From contig CALBUZ010000001.1 of assembly GCA_937969105.1 (NCBI GenBank), positions 1 to 7,614 on the forward strand: a DNA stretch of 7,614 nucleotides, written 5' to 3'. The position numbers were made by a program, and so were the translations under genes. Of the stretch, positions 1 to 5,782 are shown one piece after another. The notes under the pieces are model-generated. The model saw nothing but the letters and a program-made list of their open reading frames with translations, had not been told where the DNA came from and ran no database searches. The stretch comes from an uncultured Collinsella sp. (GTDB lineage Bacteria; Actinomycetota; Coriobacteriia; Coriobacteriales; Coriobacteriaceae). Positions within the stretch are counted from its first letter, which is position 1. Every line of letters starts with the position of its first letter.

Positions 1-2
1 AG

Positions 3-80
3 AACTTCAAGAAGTGGAAAAAGACGGCAAGGGCGAAGGTGTTCGAATGCATGATGACGCCTCCGAAAGCGGGGATGTAA
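3..80 (+). CDS. C-terminal end of an unidentified protein (partial, 5' end outside window)
   Basis: The third reading frame is open from the window edge to TAA at 78-80 and gives a basic tail ending FECMMTPPKAGM. About 19 of its 25 codons end in G or C, as in the real genes here. The overlapping frame 2, which stays open to 232, has poor third-position GC and runs through the terminator hairpin at 200-228. I do not recognise the protein from so short a piece. The terminator 120 bases downstream on the same strand agrees with a gene ending here. Confidence 0.4.
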   Translation, partial: NFKKWKKTARAKVFECMMTPPKAGM

Positions 81-199
81 ATAAAAGGTGGAGCGACTGC
101 AAAAGAGCCGCTTCACTGGGTAAAATCAGGATGTGCCGCGGAACCCGCTCCTCAGTCGGTCAACTTTGGAAGCGCGGGCAACGCAGGTGCTATCGTCTT

Positions 200-228
200 A
201 AAGGGTCGGCTGCAACCGACCCTTTTCT
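200..228 (+). terminator. Rho-independent terminator
   Basis: Perfect 9-bp stem AAGGGTCGG (201-209) with CCGACCCTT (216-224), a six-base loop CTGCAA, extended by an A-T pair and followed by TTTTCT on the plus strand. It probably ends the gene whose stop is at 80. The minus-strand side has only a short T run (TTTAAG), so it could also weakly stop transcription from the minus-strand group that ends at 360. Confidence 0.8.
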
Positions 229-359
229 ATGACTCCCTTCGCTATCCGTTACTGCTTATATTCCCGCCAGATCGAGTAGAGGTTCCAGGCAATTCCGTGG
301 GAGGCATCCTACCCATCCCATGGTTTGGAGCAGTGTCGATCTAACGGGCAATCAAGCCT

Positions 360-581
360 CTAGCACTCTTTGAATTGAGCGAGCATCTGCCCGAAGAGGC
401 TGAGCCCGGATGGCTCATAAATGAGCGAGCCACCATCTTCGGTTCGGTAGACCCCGCAGGGGAGGTAACGCCCGTCGGGGAGGACGTAAAGGTTTCCCTC
501 CTCCCTTAGTCCCGCTGGGAGCATCGGTATCTCGTTCTCGTCTACTTGGAACTCGTCAATATTCGCGATCTTCCTCTCCAT
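360..581 (-). CDS. Hypothetical 73-residue acidic protein
   Basis: A 73-residue soluble protein starting MERKIANIDEFQVDENEIPM, with no signal peptide, membrane segment or recognised motif. The middle (about residues 30-60) alternates hydrophobic residues and glycines (LYVLPDGRYLPCGVY), which suggests a small beta-rich fold. The ATG at 581 has a near-ideal AGGAGG at 586-591, four bases upstream. It begins 32 bases after the stop of the ADP-ribosylglycohydrolase gene, with no terminator between, so co-transcription is likely. It may be an accessory partner of the enzymes upstream, but that rests only on position. The real ribosome-binding site makes it a convincing gene; its function is unknown. 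Confidence 0.7.
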   Translation of the reverse strand: MERKIANIDEFQVDENEIPMLPAGLREEGNLYVLPDGRYLPCGVYRTEDGGSLIYEPSGLSLFGQMLAQFKEC

Positions 582-613
582 GATGCCTCCTGCCTTATTT
601 CTTGAATGGCACC

Positions 614-1402
614 CTAAAACAAGCAGTTCTCAATCAGCTCCTTGCCGCGTAGGGTGTCTATCCACTCCCGTGGAATTGCATCGATACCGTATGCCGTGCC
701 GGCGAGGGCGCCTGCGACGGCTGCGGTGGTGTCAGTGTCGTCGCCCAGGTTGACGGCGGCAAGCACACAATCTTCGTAGCTGCTGGTGTTGACGAAACAC
801 CAGGTGGCTGCCTTAAGCGTGTCACGCACGAAGCCACCTGATCTGATTTCCTGCTTTGGCACGCCTTTCAAATGAAGCGCCCACGAGGGGAGCGCGTCGT
901 TCAGCACGTCTCTCATCAGCTCGACAAATATGACGCATGCGTCGGTCGACGTTCTGTGGGCGTGCGTAATCGCGGAGACCTCGCAGATCTCGTCGTCCGT
1001 CGCATCGACAAACGCCAGGGGCGCGATGCGCATGAGCGAGCCGTTGCCGTTGTCGCGCTCGCCGGAGCCTCCTTTGCCGGTGTGCAGGGCGCGGGCGGTC
1101 GTGCCGCCGTAATCGAAAACGCCGTCAATCGTATACTCGCCACGGGCAATCCAGCCTACGAACTTGTCGCGCATGTCCGCGGTGTCGATATGCCCGAGTT
1201 CCCTAATCGAGTCACAGGTAGCAAGCGTCATAGATGTGTCGTCGCTCCAGGTGCCGGCGGGCTGCCCATGCGTGCCGTAGCCGATCATGTCCGTGCATTC
1301 GAACGTGCCGCGAGGCATAAACTCGTATGGAACGCCCAGCGCGTCGCCGACGGCAAGTCCATAGATGCAATCGCGCAGCGTTGTTTTCGGTCTGTCTGTC
1401 AT
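614..1402 (-). CDS. ADP-ribosylglycohydrolase family protein (DraG/ARH-like)
   Basis: A 262-residue soluble enzyme of the ADP-ribosylglycohydrolase (ADP_ribosyl_GH, DraG/ARH) family. These are all-helical, Mg2+-dependent hydrolases that remove ADP-ribose from proteins or small molecules. The family motifs appear in order: GDALG at residues 19-23, the metal-binding WSDDT at 52-56, NGNGSLMRIAP at 118-128, a His-containing stretch ITHAHR at 145-150, and LGDDTDTTAAVAGALAG at 219-235. The acidic residues D54, D55, D222 and D224 expected to hold the two metal ions are present. The length is normal for a compact bacterial member. The ATG at 1402 has GAGGAG about seven bases upstream. It lies 62 bases behind the nuclease gene and 32 bases before the 73-residue gene. 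The substrate cannot be told from sequence; housekeeping ADP-ribose turnover and a role in defence or toxin reversal are both possible. Confidence 0.92.
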   Translation of the reverse strand: MTDRPKTTLRDCIYGLAVGDALGVPYEFMPRGTFECTDMIGYGTHGQPAGTWSDDTSMTLATCDSIRELGHIDTADMRDKFVGWIARGEYTIDGVFDYGGTTARALHTGKGGSGERDNGNGSLMRIAPLAFVDATDDEICEVSAITHAHRTSTDACVIFVELMRDVLNDALPSWALHLKGVPKQEIRSGGFVRDTLKAATWCFVNTSSYEDCVLAAVNLGDDTDTTAAVAGALAGTAYGIDAIPREWIDTLRGKELIENCLF

Positions 1403-1464
1403 GGAAAGCTCCTCTTTTCCGGGTGATGTGGAGCGCCATCGGGGGTGTCGGTCGCAATGTGCTG

Positions 1465-2520
1465 CTACCCTTGCGTTTCGCCATTAGCCGCTTCGTTGAT
1501 GGCGCGGTACTCGGCACTCAGCTCGCGTGCCAGCTCTTCCTTACTTGGAAGATACGGCAGGTATTTGGCGGCAAACACTTGGTCGTTGTCTTCGGGCAGC
1601 GTGTACTCGACGATCGAATCGCTTTTGTCCGCGCAGAGCACGATGCCTATGGGCGGATTGTCGCCTTCGTTCATGAGCTCGCGCGTGTAGTAGTTCACAT
1701 ACATTTGCATCTGGCCCAGGTCCTGATGTGTAAGGTCATCGGTCTTAAGGTCGATGAGCACGAAGCAGCGCATCAGATAGTTGTAAAAAACAAGGTCAAT
1801 ATAGAAATGGCGCCCATCAAAGGTGATGCGCTTTTGGCGCGCCTCGAAAGCGAAGCCACGGCCAAGCTCCAGCAGGAACTTCTGAAGATGCGTGATGAGC
1901 GCCTGCTCTAGATCGCTCTCGCGAAACGTAGCATCGTCCGAAAAACCTAAAAACTCCAGTACATATGGGTCGCGGATGATATCCTCGGGGCGACGAGCCG
2001 GGGCGCTCTTTTGGATTTCCTGGGTGACGGCCTCCTTGTCCTTGCTGGCAAGCAGGCGCTCGCGGAACATGGTGTTGATCTGGCGCTCGAGCTGACGCGT
2101 GCTCCAGCGAGAGTCGGCGCATTCGTTCATGTACCAGGCGCGAGCTTCGGGGTCGGGAATGCGTATTAACCTGCGATAATGTGTCCAACTCAATTCGGGA
2201 CGCAGTGAGTCCCGAATTGGAAATACAAGATAGAACTGACGCATTTTACGTAGCTCTCTTGCTTCAAAACCTTTACCAAAATCCTTGGTAAGTCTGATTG
2301 CGAGGGCCTTGAGCAGCGCCTCTCCATACTTGGCGCGCCCCTCTCCGCCCTGTTCATCAACAATACTCTTGCCGATCTCCCAATATGCCTCAACCATCGC
2401 AAAGTTAACGGCGGTATAGGCCTTGTCGCGAGCGGCGTTGAGAATCGAGGAAACCTGCTTGTAAAAAACTTCTGGCACGATTGCCGATTCCCCGCGGTTT
2501 ACCAGTTCACCCATCACCAT
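1465..2520 (-). CDS. YhcG/DUF1016-family PDDEXK nuclease
   Basis: A 351-residue protein with an N-terminal helical YhcG_N/DUF1016 DNA-binding-like domain (about residues 15-170, including LSWTHYRRL at 110-118) and a C-terminal PDDEXK nuclease domain (about 180-335). The likely active-site set is E218, D242 (FYIDLVFY), D257-x-K259 (LIDLK) and Q270 (LGQMQMY). The family is predicted to cut DNA and is often found beside restriction-modification genes, but no methylase or specificity gene is visible here. The frame extends upstream to a TTG at 2568, but that codon has no Shine-Dalgarno. The ATG at 2520 is chosen because AGGAGG (2531-2536) lies ten bases upstream; the ATG at 2514 is an alternative. 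It is the first gene of a probable three-gene transcript with the ADP-ribosylglycohydrolase and the 73-residue protein. It appears complete, with all key residues. Confidence 0.9.
   Translation of the reverse strand: MVMGELVNRGESAIVPEVFYKQVSSILNAARDKAYTAVNFAMVEAYWEIGKSIVDEQGGEGRAKYGEALLKALAIRLTKDFGKGFEARELRKMRQFYLVFPIRDSLRPELSWTHYRRLIRIPDPEARAWYMNECADSRWSTRQLERQINTMFRERLLASKDKEAVTQEIQKSAPARRPEDIIRDPYVLEFLGFSDDATFRESDLEQALITHLQKFLLELGRGFAFEARQKRITFDGRHFYIDLVFYNYLMRCFVLIDLKTDDLTHQDLGQMQMYVNYYTRELMNEGDNPPIGIVLCADKSDSIVEYTLPEDNDQVFAAKYLPYLPSKEELARELSAEYRAINEAANGETQG
2191..2219. repeat. Perfect 11-bp inverted repeat inside the nuclease gene
   Basis: CAATTCGGGAC at 2191-2201 is exactly complementary to GTCCCGAATTG at 2209-2219, with a seven-base loop. 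It lies in codons for the PIRDSLRPEL segment of the DUF1016 domain, just before the conserved SWTHYR. It lacks a T run on either side, so it is not a standard terminator. The mRNA could fold into a stable hairpin here. Confidence 0.75.
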
Positions 2521-2521
2521 C

Positions 2522-2551
2522 GCCCACTTTCCTCCTGCCCACTTTCCTCCT
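2522..2551 (-). repeat. Tandem duplication (2 x 15 bp) of the nuclease Shine-Dalgarno region
   Basis: On the minus strand the unit AGGAGGAAAGTGGGC occurs twice in direct, perfect tandem (plus-strand 2537-2551 and 2522-2536), immediately before the ATG at 2520. Each copy carries a full AGGAGG. The unit is 15 bases long and so keeps frame with any upstream start. Spacing from the proximal AGGAGG to the ATG is ten bases, slightly long; the distal copy is 25 bases away. Confidence 0.9.
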
Positions 2552-2624
2552 GACGGAATGCATATCAAACTGCATTTAGTTTAAGGCCTCGTGGGGACAT
2601 GAATTGCGCTGCTGCCCTGGCGCC

Positions 2625-2654
2625 TTCGCGAGGAGATCTCGAAGCGGCTAAAAT
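2625..2654 (+). promoter_or_regulatory. Possible sigma70-type promoter for the PH-like gene
   Basis: TAAAAT at 2649-2654 matches five of six bases of the -10 consensus. Eighteen bases upstream, TTCGCG (2625-2630) is a poor -35 (three of six). Transcription from it would give a leader of about 40 bases before the ATG at 2701. It sits in the divergent interval between the nuclease and the PH-like gene. Confidence 0.35.
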
Positions 2655-2700
2655 GTGACCATTGAGACAGTTTTAACGAACCCCATGGGGAGCGATGCGT

Positions 2701-2970
2701 ATGGACAACGACACTTTGCTGTTTCAGGACAAGGGTTCGGGCAGGTTTAAAGACGTCAAGATCTACCCTAACCGTATCGAGGTGCTCAAGAAGGGCACGT
2801 TTGGTGGCAAGCACACCGAGATCGTTTACCTTAAGGACATCACGGGGGTCAACAGGATCAAGGGCCGCGACGTTTTCCTACGCAACAGGCTGTTGACTGC
2901 CTGCGTCTTTTGCCTCAGCAGCCACGCGAAGGCGCAGGAATTCGTCAATGTTCTGAACATGGTGATGTGA
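2701..2970 (+). CDS. Small protein with a bacterial PH-like fold (89 residues)
   Basis: A small cytoplasmic protein without signal peptide or membrane helix. Its pattern fits a single bacterial pleckstrin-homology-like domain: short beta strands (KDVKIYPNRIEVLKKG at 17-32, TEIVYLKDITGVNRIKG at 39-55, LLTACVFCLSS at 64-74) followed by one amphipathic C-terminal helix (SHAKAQEFVNVLNMV at 74-88). The assignment rests on pattern, not on a diagnostic motif. The ATG at 2701 is preferred over the ATG at 2695 because GGGGAG (2687-2692) is eight bases from the former and only two from the latter. It is monocistronic: the nuclease diverges upstream and the lipoprotein gene converges downstream. Its role is unknown. 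Confidence 0.75.
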   Translation: MDNDTLLFQDKGSGRFKDVKIYPNRIEVLKKGTFGGKHTEIVYLKDITGVNRIKGRDVFLRNRLLTACVFCLSSHAKAQEFVNVLNMVM

Positions 2971-2985
2971 CCGGGCGCCTTCGAA

Positions 2986-3027
2986 CACAAAAAACCGGGA
3001 TGCAAGGAGTCGCACCTTGCATCCCGG
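2986..3027 (-). terminator. Rho-independent terminator of the first lipoprotein gene
   Basis: Perfect 13-bp stem CCGGGATGCAAGG (2995-3007) with CCTTGCATCCCGG (3015-3027) and a seven-base loop. On the minus strand it is followed by TTTTTTGTG (plus-strand 2986-2994), a good termination tract for the lipoprotein gene whose stop is at 3065. On the plus strand there is no T run, although the hairpin lies just behind the PH-like gene and could protect its mRNA 3' end. Confidence 0.9.
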
Positions 3028-3064
3028 CTGAGCTAAAACGGCGCTGCTGCATGCCGTTGGAGCT

Positions 3065-3658
3065 TTAGCGCTTAATCTCGATATCCTCGAGCTTGACGTC
3101 CATGGCCTCGGTCTTGGCCTTGGCGATGTCGTCGGCAAATTCCAGAGACTCCATCATGGTCTCGACGGCGTCCTTGTGCTCCTCGACATTGTCGATGCGC
3201 ACGTACACGCTGCCGCCGTCAACGTCGGTGAAGTACTCGGTCGTCACGCCGCCCGAGTGCGTAAAGTAGGCGCTGCGCCAGGTCTTGCCGTTGTACTTAA
3301 CGGGATCGCTCTCGGTCCATCCGGAGTTGGCCTTCCATTTGGCCTCGTAGTCGAACAGTTCATCGGCGTTCTTGTCAGGATCGAAGACGGGGATGAAGCG
3401 GTCGCTGGCGTGCTCGCTCTCGGTGAACTTAAACTGGGCCCTATCGGCCGTGTCGCCGGCAACGTCGGTGATCTCGACGCCCTCGGGGACCTCGACCTTA
3501 AACCAAATGAAGTCGGTCCTCATGTCCACGGCTGGCTTTTCTGCTCCGCCGCTACCGCCACTTCCGGTAGCGCCACCGCTTCCGCCACAACCCACCAGGG
3601 CAACCGCGGCAAAGAGACTGATGCAGAGGGTGAGAATCGCAAAGGCCTTCTTTTTCAT
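3065..3658 (-). CDS. Lipoprotein, intact copy of a tandem pair
   Basis: A 197-residue exported lipoprotein. The N-terminus MKKKAFAILTLCISLFAAVA is a type II signal peptide, and the lipobox LVGC places the lipidated cysteine at residue 24. A Gly/Ser linker (25-38) follows, then a globular domain of about 155 residues starting TDFIWFKVEVPEGV and ending in the helix EEHKDAVETMMESLEF. That layout resembles the PsbP/Mog1-like beta-sandwich lipoproteins of Gram-positive bacteria, a weak fold guess. The ATG at 3658 has GAGGAGG eight bases upstream. The gene has its own terminator (2986-3027) and a shared upstream element at 3730-3758. The neighbouring gene at 3881-4493 is a clear paralogue (DFIWFKVE-PEGV, DRFIPV, YNG-TW, FTDV--GSVYV). 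The function is unknown; it probably acts on the outer face of the membrane. Confidence 0.88.
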   Translation of the reverse strand: MKKKAFAILTLCISLFAAVALVGCGGSGGATGSGGSGGAEKPAVDMRTDFIWFKVEVPEGVEITDVAGDTADRAQFKFTESEHASDRFIPVFDPDKNADELFDYEAKWKANSGWTESDPVKYNGKTWRSAYFTHSGGVTTEYFTDVDGGSVYVRIDNVEEHKDAVETMMESLEFADDIAKAKTEAMDVKLEDIEIKR

Positions 3659-3729
3659 GGTCGTGTCCTCCTCGATCTGTAACCGCCCATGGATTACCTG
3701 CCTTTACTGTACGCGCGAGCGGCTCGTTC

Positions 3730-3758
3730 AGGTGGGCCATGTGTCCCATTCTGGGGGC
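3730..3758 (-). promoter_or_regulatory. Near-palindromic shared element, copy A (upstream of intact lipoprotein gene)
   Basis: AGGTGGGCCATGTGTCCCAT at 3730-3749 is 19/20 identical to the block at 4703-4722, and the likeness continues more weakly to 3758. Its core TGGGCCATGTGTCCCA (3733-3748) is an imperfect palindrome, as expected for a dimeric regulator. It lies about 72-93 bases upstream of the lipoprotein start. A weak -10-like TACAGT follows 20 bases further on the minus strand, so the element would sit just above the -35 region. No known regulator is recognised. Confidence 0.55.
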
Positions 3759-3794
3759 CGGATTTGCGCCGACAAGTGGCAATATGTTCGGGCG

Positions 3795-3827
3795 CAAAAG
3801 AGGGGAGGGTCGATCCGATCCTCCCCT
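3795..3827 (-). terminator. Rho-independent terminator of the frameshifted lipoprotein gene
   Basis: On the minus strand AGGGGAGG pairs with CCTCCCCT (plus 3820-3827 and 3801-3808), with a further TCG/CGA inner stem after one mismatch, and is followed by CTTTTGCG. It lies 53 bases beyond the stop at 3881 of the second lipoprotein gene. Confidence 0.75.
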
Positions 3828-3880
3828 GGCTGGGCGTCCGATCATTTAATGACTGCGCATGCGATGCTGCGTGCGAGCCC

Positions 3881-4493
3881 CTAATGCTTGATCTCGATGC
3901 TCGAAATCTCGACTTCGCGTGCCTCGGCAACTGCCTTCGCCATGTCATCGGGAAACTCGATGGAGTTGAGGAGCGCCTCGGCTTCTTTCTTATGCAGATC
4001 GAAGTTCGAGATGAGGACGTAGACGCTTCCCGGCTCAACGTCGGTAAAGAGGAGGGTTGAGACGCCGCTGTTGTCCTCGTACGTTCCGACGAGCCACGTC
4101 CTGCCGTTATACTCGACGGACCCGCCATCCTTCCACTGGAACGTATCACCTTTCTTTTCTGCCTGGTCGGCGTGGGATTCCTCTGCCGTCAGCGCTTTTT
4201 TTCCAAACGGGGATAAAGCGATCGGCCGAACCGTTCTCGTCTTCGGGGAAGGTGAGCTGGACCCTGTCGGCATTCTTGCCAGCGGAGTCGCTTACGCCAA
4301 CGCCCTCGGGTATCTCGACCTTAAACCAAATGAAGTCAGTCTTCTTGGTAACGGGGGCCTTTTCTTTGCTCTCGCTCTTGGATGCGCTGCTGCCTCCGCC
4401 TCCGCTTGACGCACTTCCGCCGCAGCCCACAAGGGCGAGCGCGGCAAAGAGGGCGATGCAAAGGGAAAGGATCGATAGGGTCTTTTTCTTCAT
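3881..4493 (-). pseudogene. Lipoprotein paralogue interrupted by a frameshift at an A7 run
   Basis: The first part reads MKKKTLSILSLCIALFAALA with lipobox LVGC, a Ser/Gly-rich linker, then TDFIWFKVEIPEGV and DRFIPVW as in the neighbouring lipoprotein. At the A7 run (plus 4196-4202) this frame turns into unrelated residues and stops at 4146. Homology resumes in the frame that skips one A: KKALTAEESHADQ, then VEYNGRTW, FTDVEPGSVYV and FPDDMAKA to the stop at 3881. Removing one A would give a 203-residue protein, close to the intact paralogue at 197. The ATG at 4493 has AAGGAGG eight bases upstream, and the gene keeps its own terminator, so the break looks recent. It may be a true mutation, a phase-variable run, slippage-rescued expression or a sequencing error. 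If unrescued, the product is about 115 residues and lacks the second half of the domain. Confidence 0.85.
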
Positions 4494-4845
4494 GGTGGCG
4501 TCCTCCTTGTCTGTCGGTGACATCACGGCGCCGCGGGTTGTTGGAGCCGTTGGTGTATGTTGCTATTCGCAAGCGTGGCGGATGTCGTTGTGTGTGGTGC
4601 GGCGATACCTCCGTTCTTAGTTTTCGGCCGTTGAGTGGCCGTGCCCCAACGGGTTCCTTACTTATAGATATGCCCCAGCTTGTGCTGCCCGGGGGTCTCG
4701 AAAGGTGGGCCATATGTCCCATGTTTGGGGCAGACGCATGGGACGGCACGGGTCGGCATCGGCTTTTTCATGTTGCGCAACAGCGCCCTGGGTGGGGGCG
4801 TATAGACTTGGCTGTGACAAAAACTAAACCACGAAAGGTCGAACG
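4494..4845. other. 352-base divergent intergenic region
   Basis: No convincing gene on either strand. It holds the long leader of the frameshifted lipoprotein gene (minus) and the upstream region of the zinc-ribbon gene (plus). Seen in it: the shared element at 4703-4731; a minus-strand -10-like TATAAG (plus 4661-4666), which would give a leader of about 165 bases; CCGTTG/CAACGG complementarity on the minus strand around 4630-4655; and AAAGG about nine bases before the zinc-ribbon ATG. No clear plus-strand promoter was found. Confidence 0.6.
4703..4731 (-). promoter_or_regulatory. Near-palindromic shared element, copy B (divergent region)
   Basis: AGGTGGGCCATATGTCCCAT at 4703-4722 differs from copy A at one base. 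Its core TGGGCCATATGTCCCA (4706-4721) has seven of eight symmetric base pairs matching. It lies about 210 bases upstream of the frameshifted lipoprotein start and 115 bases upstream of the divergent zinc-ribbon gene, so it could affect either. Confidence 0.55.
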
Positions 4846-5685
4846 ATGTTCTGTCAAAAATGCGGACAGCAAGTGCCCGATGGATCGACGTTTTGTACGC
4901 ACTGTGGGGCCTCGCTGGCGGGTGGCTCCGCGCCGGCATCTGCGGGCGCTGGTCCTTCCTCCGCCCCGGGCCTGACCCAGTCGATGCCACCGGTCGCGCC
5001 TGCGCCTCAAAAGCCTAAGAGCAAGGCGCCGGTCATTATCGCGGTTGCGTGTGCCGCCGTGGTACTCCTCGGGGGTGGCACGGTGTTTGCGCTCACGATA
5101 CTTAACGGGCCCAAGAGCTCCGGCACGCAAATCTCGGTGATCGATACCGGGTCTTCGGACGAGAAAGATTCTTCTGCCAAAAAGAAGAGCGACAAGTCCA
5201 AGGCCAAGGAATCCTCGTCGCCCGATGACGAGGCCGTTCCCGAGGACGAATCGGCATACTACGGCTCGGCCGATTCGGACGATTACCTAACCGACGTGTA
5301 TACGTACACGAATGACATGCATCCTTATAGCATGTCGATTCCCAATCGCTTTGAGATGGAAGATACTCCCAGCGGCAGTGGCGCCAGGTATGAGGATCCG
5401 GAGACGGGTTTTGTGATCAACCTTTTTGGCTACGTCAACATTAACGAAGAAACCGCACACGAGATGTTCGTCGACGCGGACACCTCGGGCAAGGCCGACC
5501 TCTATACCGCAGAGGGCGACAACTGGTACGTGGTCTCGTGGCGCGAGGGCGACACGATCATTTACGAAAAGACGATCGCCACGGATTCGACGATTGCCAC
5601 GGCGCATTTGGAGTACTCGACTGCAAACCGCGACATGGGGTCGAAGATTATCGATACGCTGCTGCCGACGTTTCAGGTGGACTAG
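4846..5685 (+). CDS. Zinc-ribbon, single-TM protein with extracytoplasmic domain
   Basis: A 279-residue membrane protein. It starts with a zinc ribbon (C3-x2-C6 and C17-x2-C20, MFCQKCG...FCTHCG), then a Pro/Ala/Gly-rich cytoplasmic linker (22-60) and one membrane helix at about 61-86. A charged Ser/Lys/Asp/Glu linker (about 88-145) leads to a C-terminal domain (about 148-279, from TYTNDMHPYSMSIPNRFEM to the end). The basic residues before the helix predict the ribbon inside and the C-terminal domain outside. That domain begins like a PsbP-type sandwich (YSMSIPNRFE) and ends in a helix (MGSKIIDTLLPTF), as do the nearby lipoproteins, but direct sequence likeness is weak. The ATG at 4846 has AAAGG about nine bases upstream. 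It is divergent from the lipoprotein gene and monocistronic. Its function is unknown. Confidence 0.88.
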   Translation: MFCQKCGQQVPDGSTFCTHCGASLAGGSAPASAGAGPSSAPGLTQSMPPVAPAPQKPKSKAPVIIAVACAAVVLLGGGTVFALTILNGPKSSGTQISVIDTGSSDEKDSSAKKKSDKSKAKESSSPDDEAVPEDESAYYGSADSDDYLTDVYTYTNDMHPYSMSIPNRFEMEDTPSGSGARYEDPETGFVINLFGYVNINEETAHEMFVDADTSGKADLYTAEGDNWYVVSWREGDTIIYEKTIATDSTIATAHLEYSTANRDMGSKIIDTLLPTFQVD

Positions 5686-5733
5686 GCGCCCGCGCCTATA
5701 GCCGGCAATCGGAAACGCCGATAGCCAGAGCTC

Positions 5734-5762
5734 CTGACAGCCTTTGTCTTATGGGTTAGACT
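5734..5762 (+). promoter_or_regulatory. Sigma70-type promoter upstream of fchA-folD
   Basis: CTGACA at 5734-5739 (five of six to the -35 consensus), a spacer of exactly 17 bases, and TAGACT at 5757-5762 (four of six to the -10 consensus). The predicted start near 5769 gives a leader of about 100 bases to the fchA ATG. That leader contains the hairpin and T run at 5783-5825. Confidence 0.6.
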
Positions 5763-5782
5763 GGGCTTCAATAAAACCGATG

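Noticed and set aside
81..199. Possible structured RNA between the first stop and the terminator (an 8-bp hairpin GTGGAGCG 88-95 with CGCTTCAC 109-116)
   Set aside because: I compared it by eye with the SRP RNA, cobalamin, TPP, glycine, ZTP and guanidine riboswitch consensus sequences and none fits. A single short hairpin with a G-U pair is expected by chance.
14..232. Plus-strand open frame running from the window start to 232
   Set aside because: It contains the terminator hairpin, has poor third-position GC, and competes with the better frame that stops at 80.
872..1911. Long plus-strand open frames (872-1426 and 1327-1911) opposite the ADP-ribosylglycohydrolase and nuclease genes
   Set aside because: They are antisense shadows of genes with clear family motifs, have Arg/Val-rich composition, and lack ribosome-binding sites.
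2518..2568. TTG at 2568 as the nuclease start
   Set aside because: No Shine-Dalgarno precedes it, and the extension would just translate the duplicated ribosome-binding region.
3176..3884. Plus-strand open frames over the first lipoprotein gene and its upstream region
   Set aside because: They are antisense to a gene with signal peptide, lipobox and paralogue, and they run through the region holding the shared element and a terminator.
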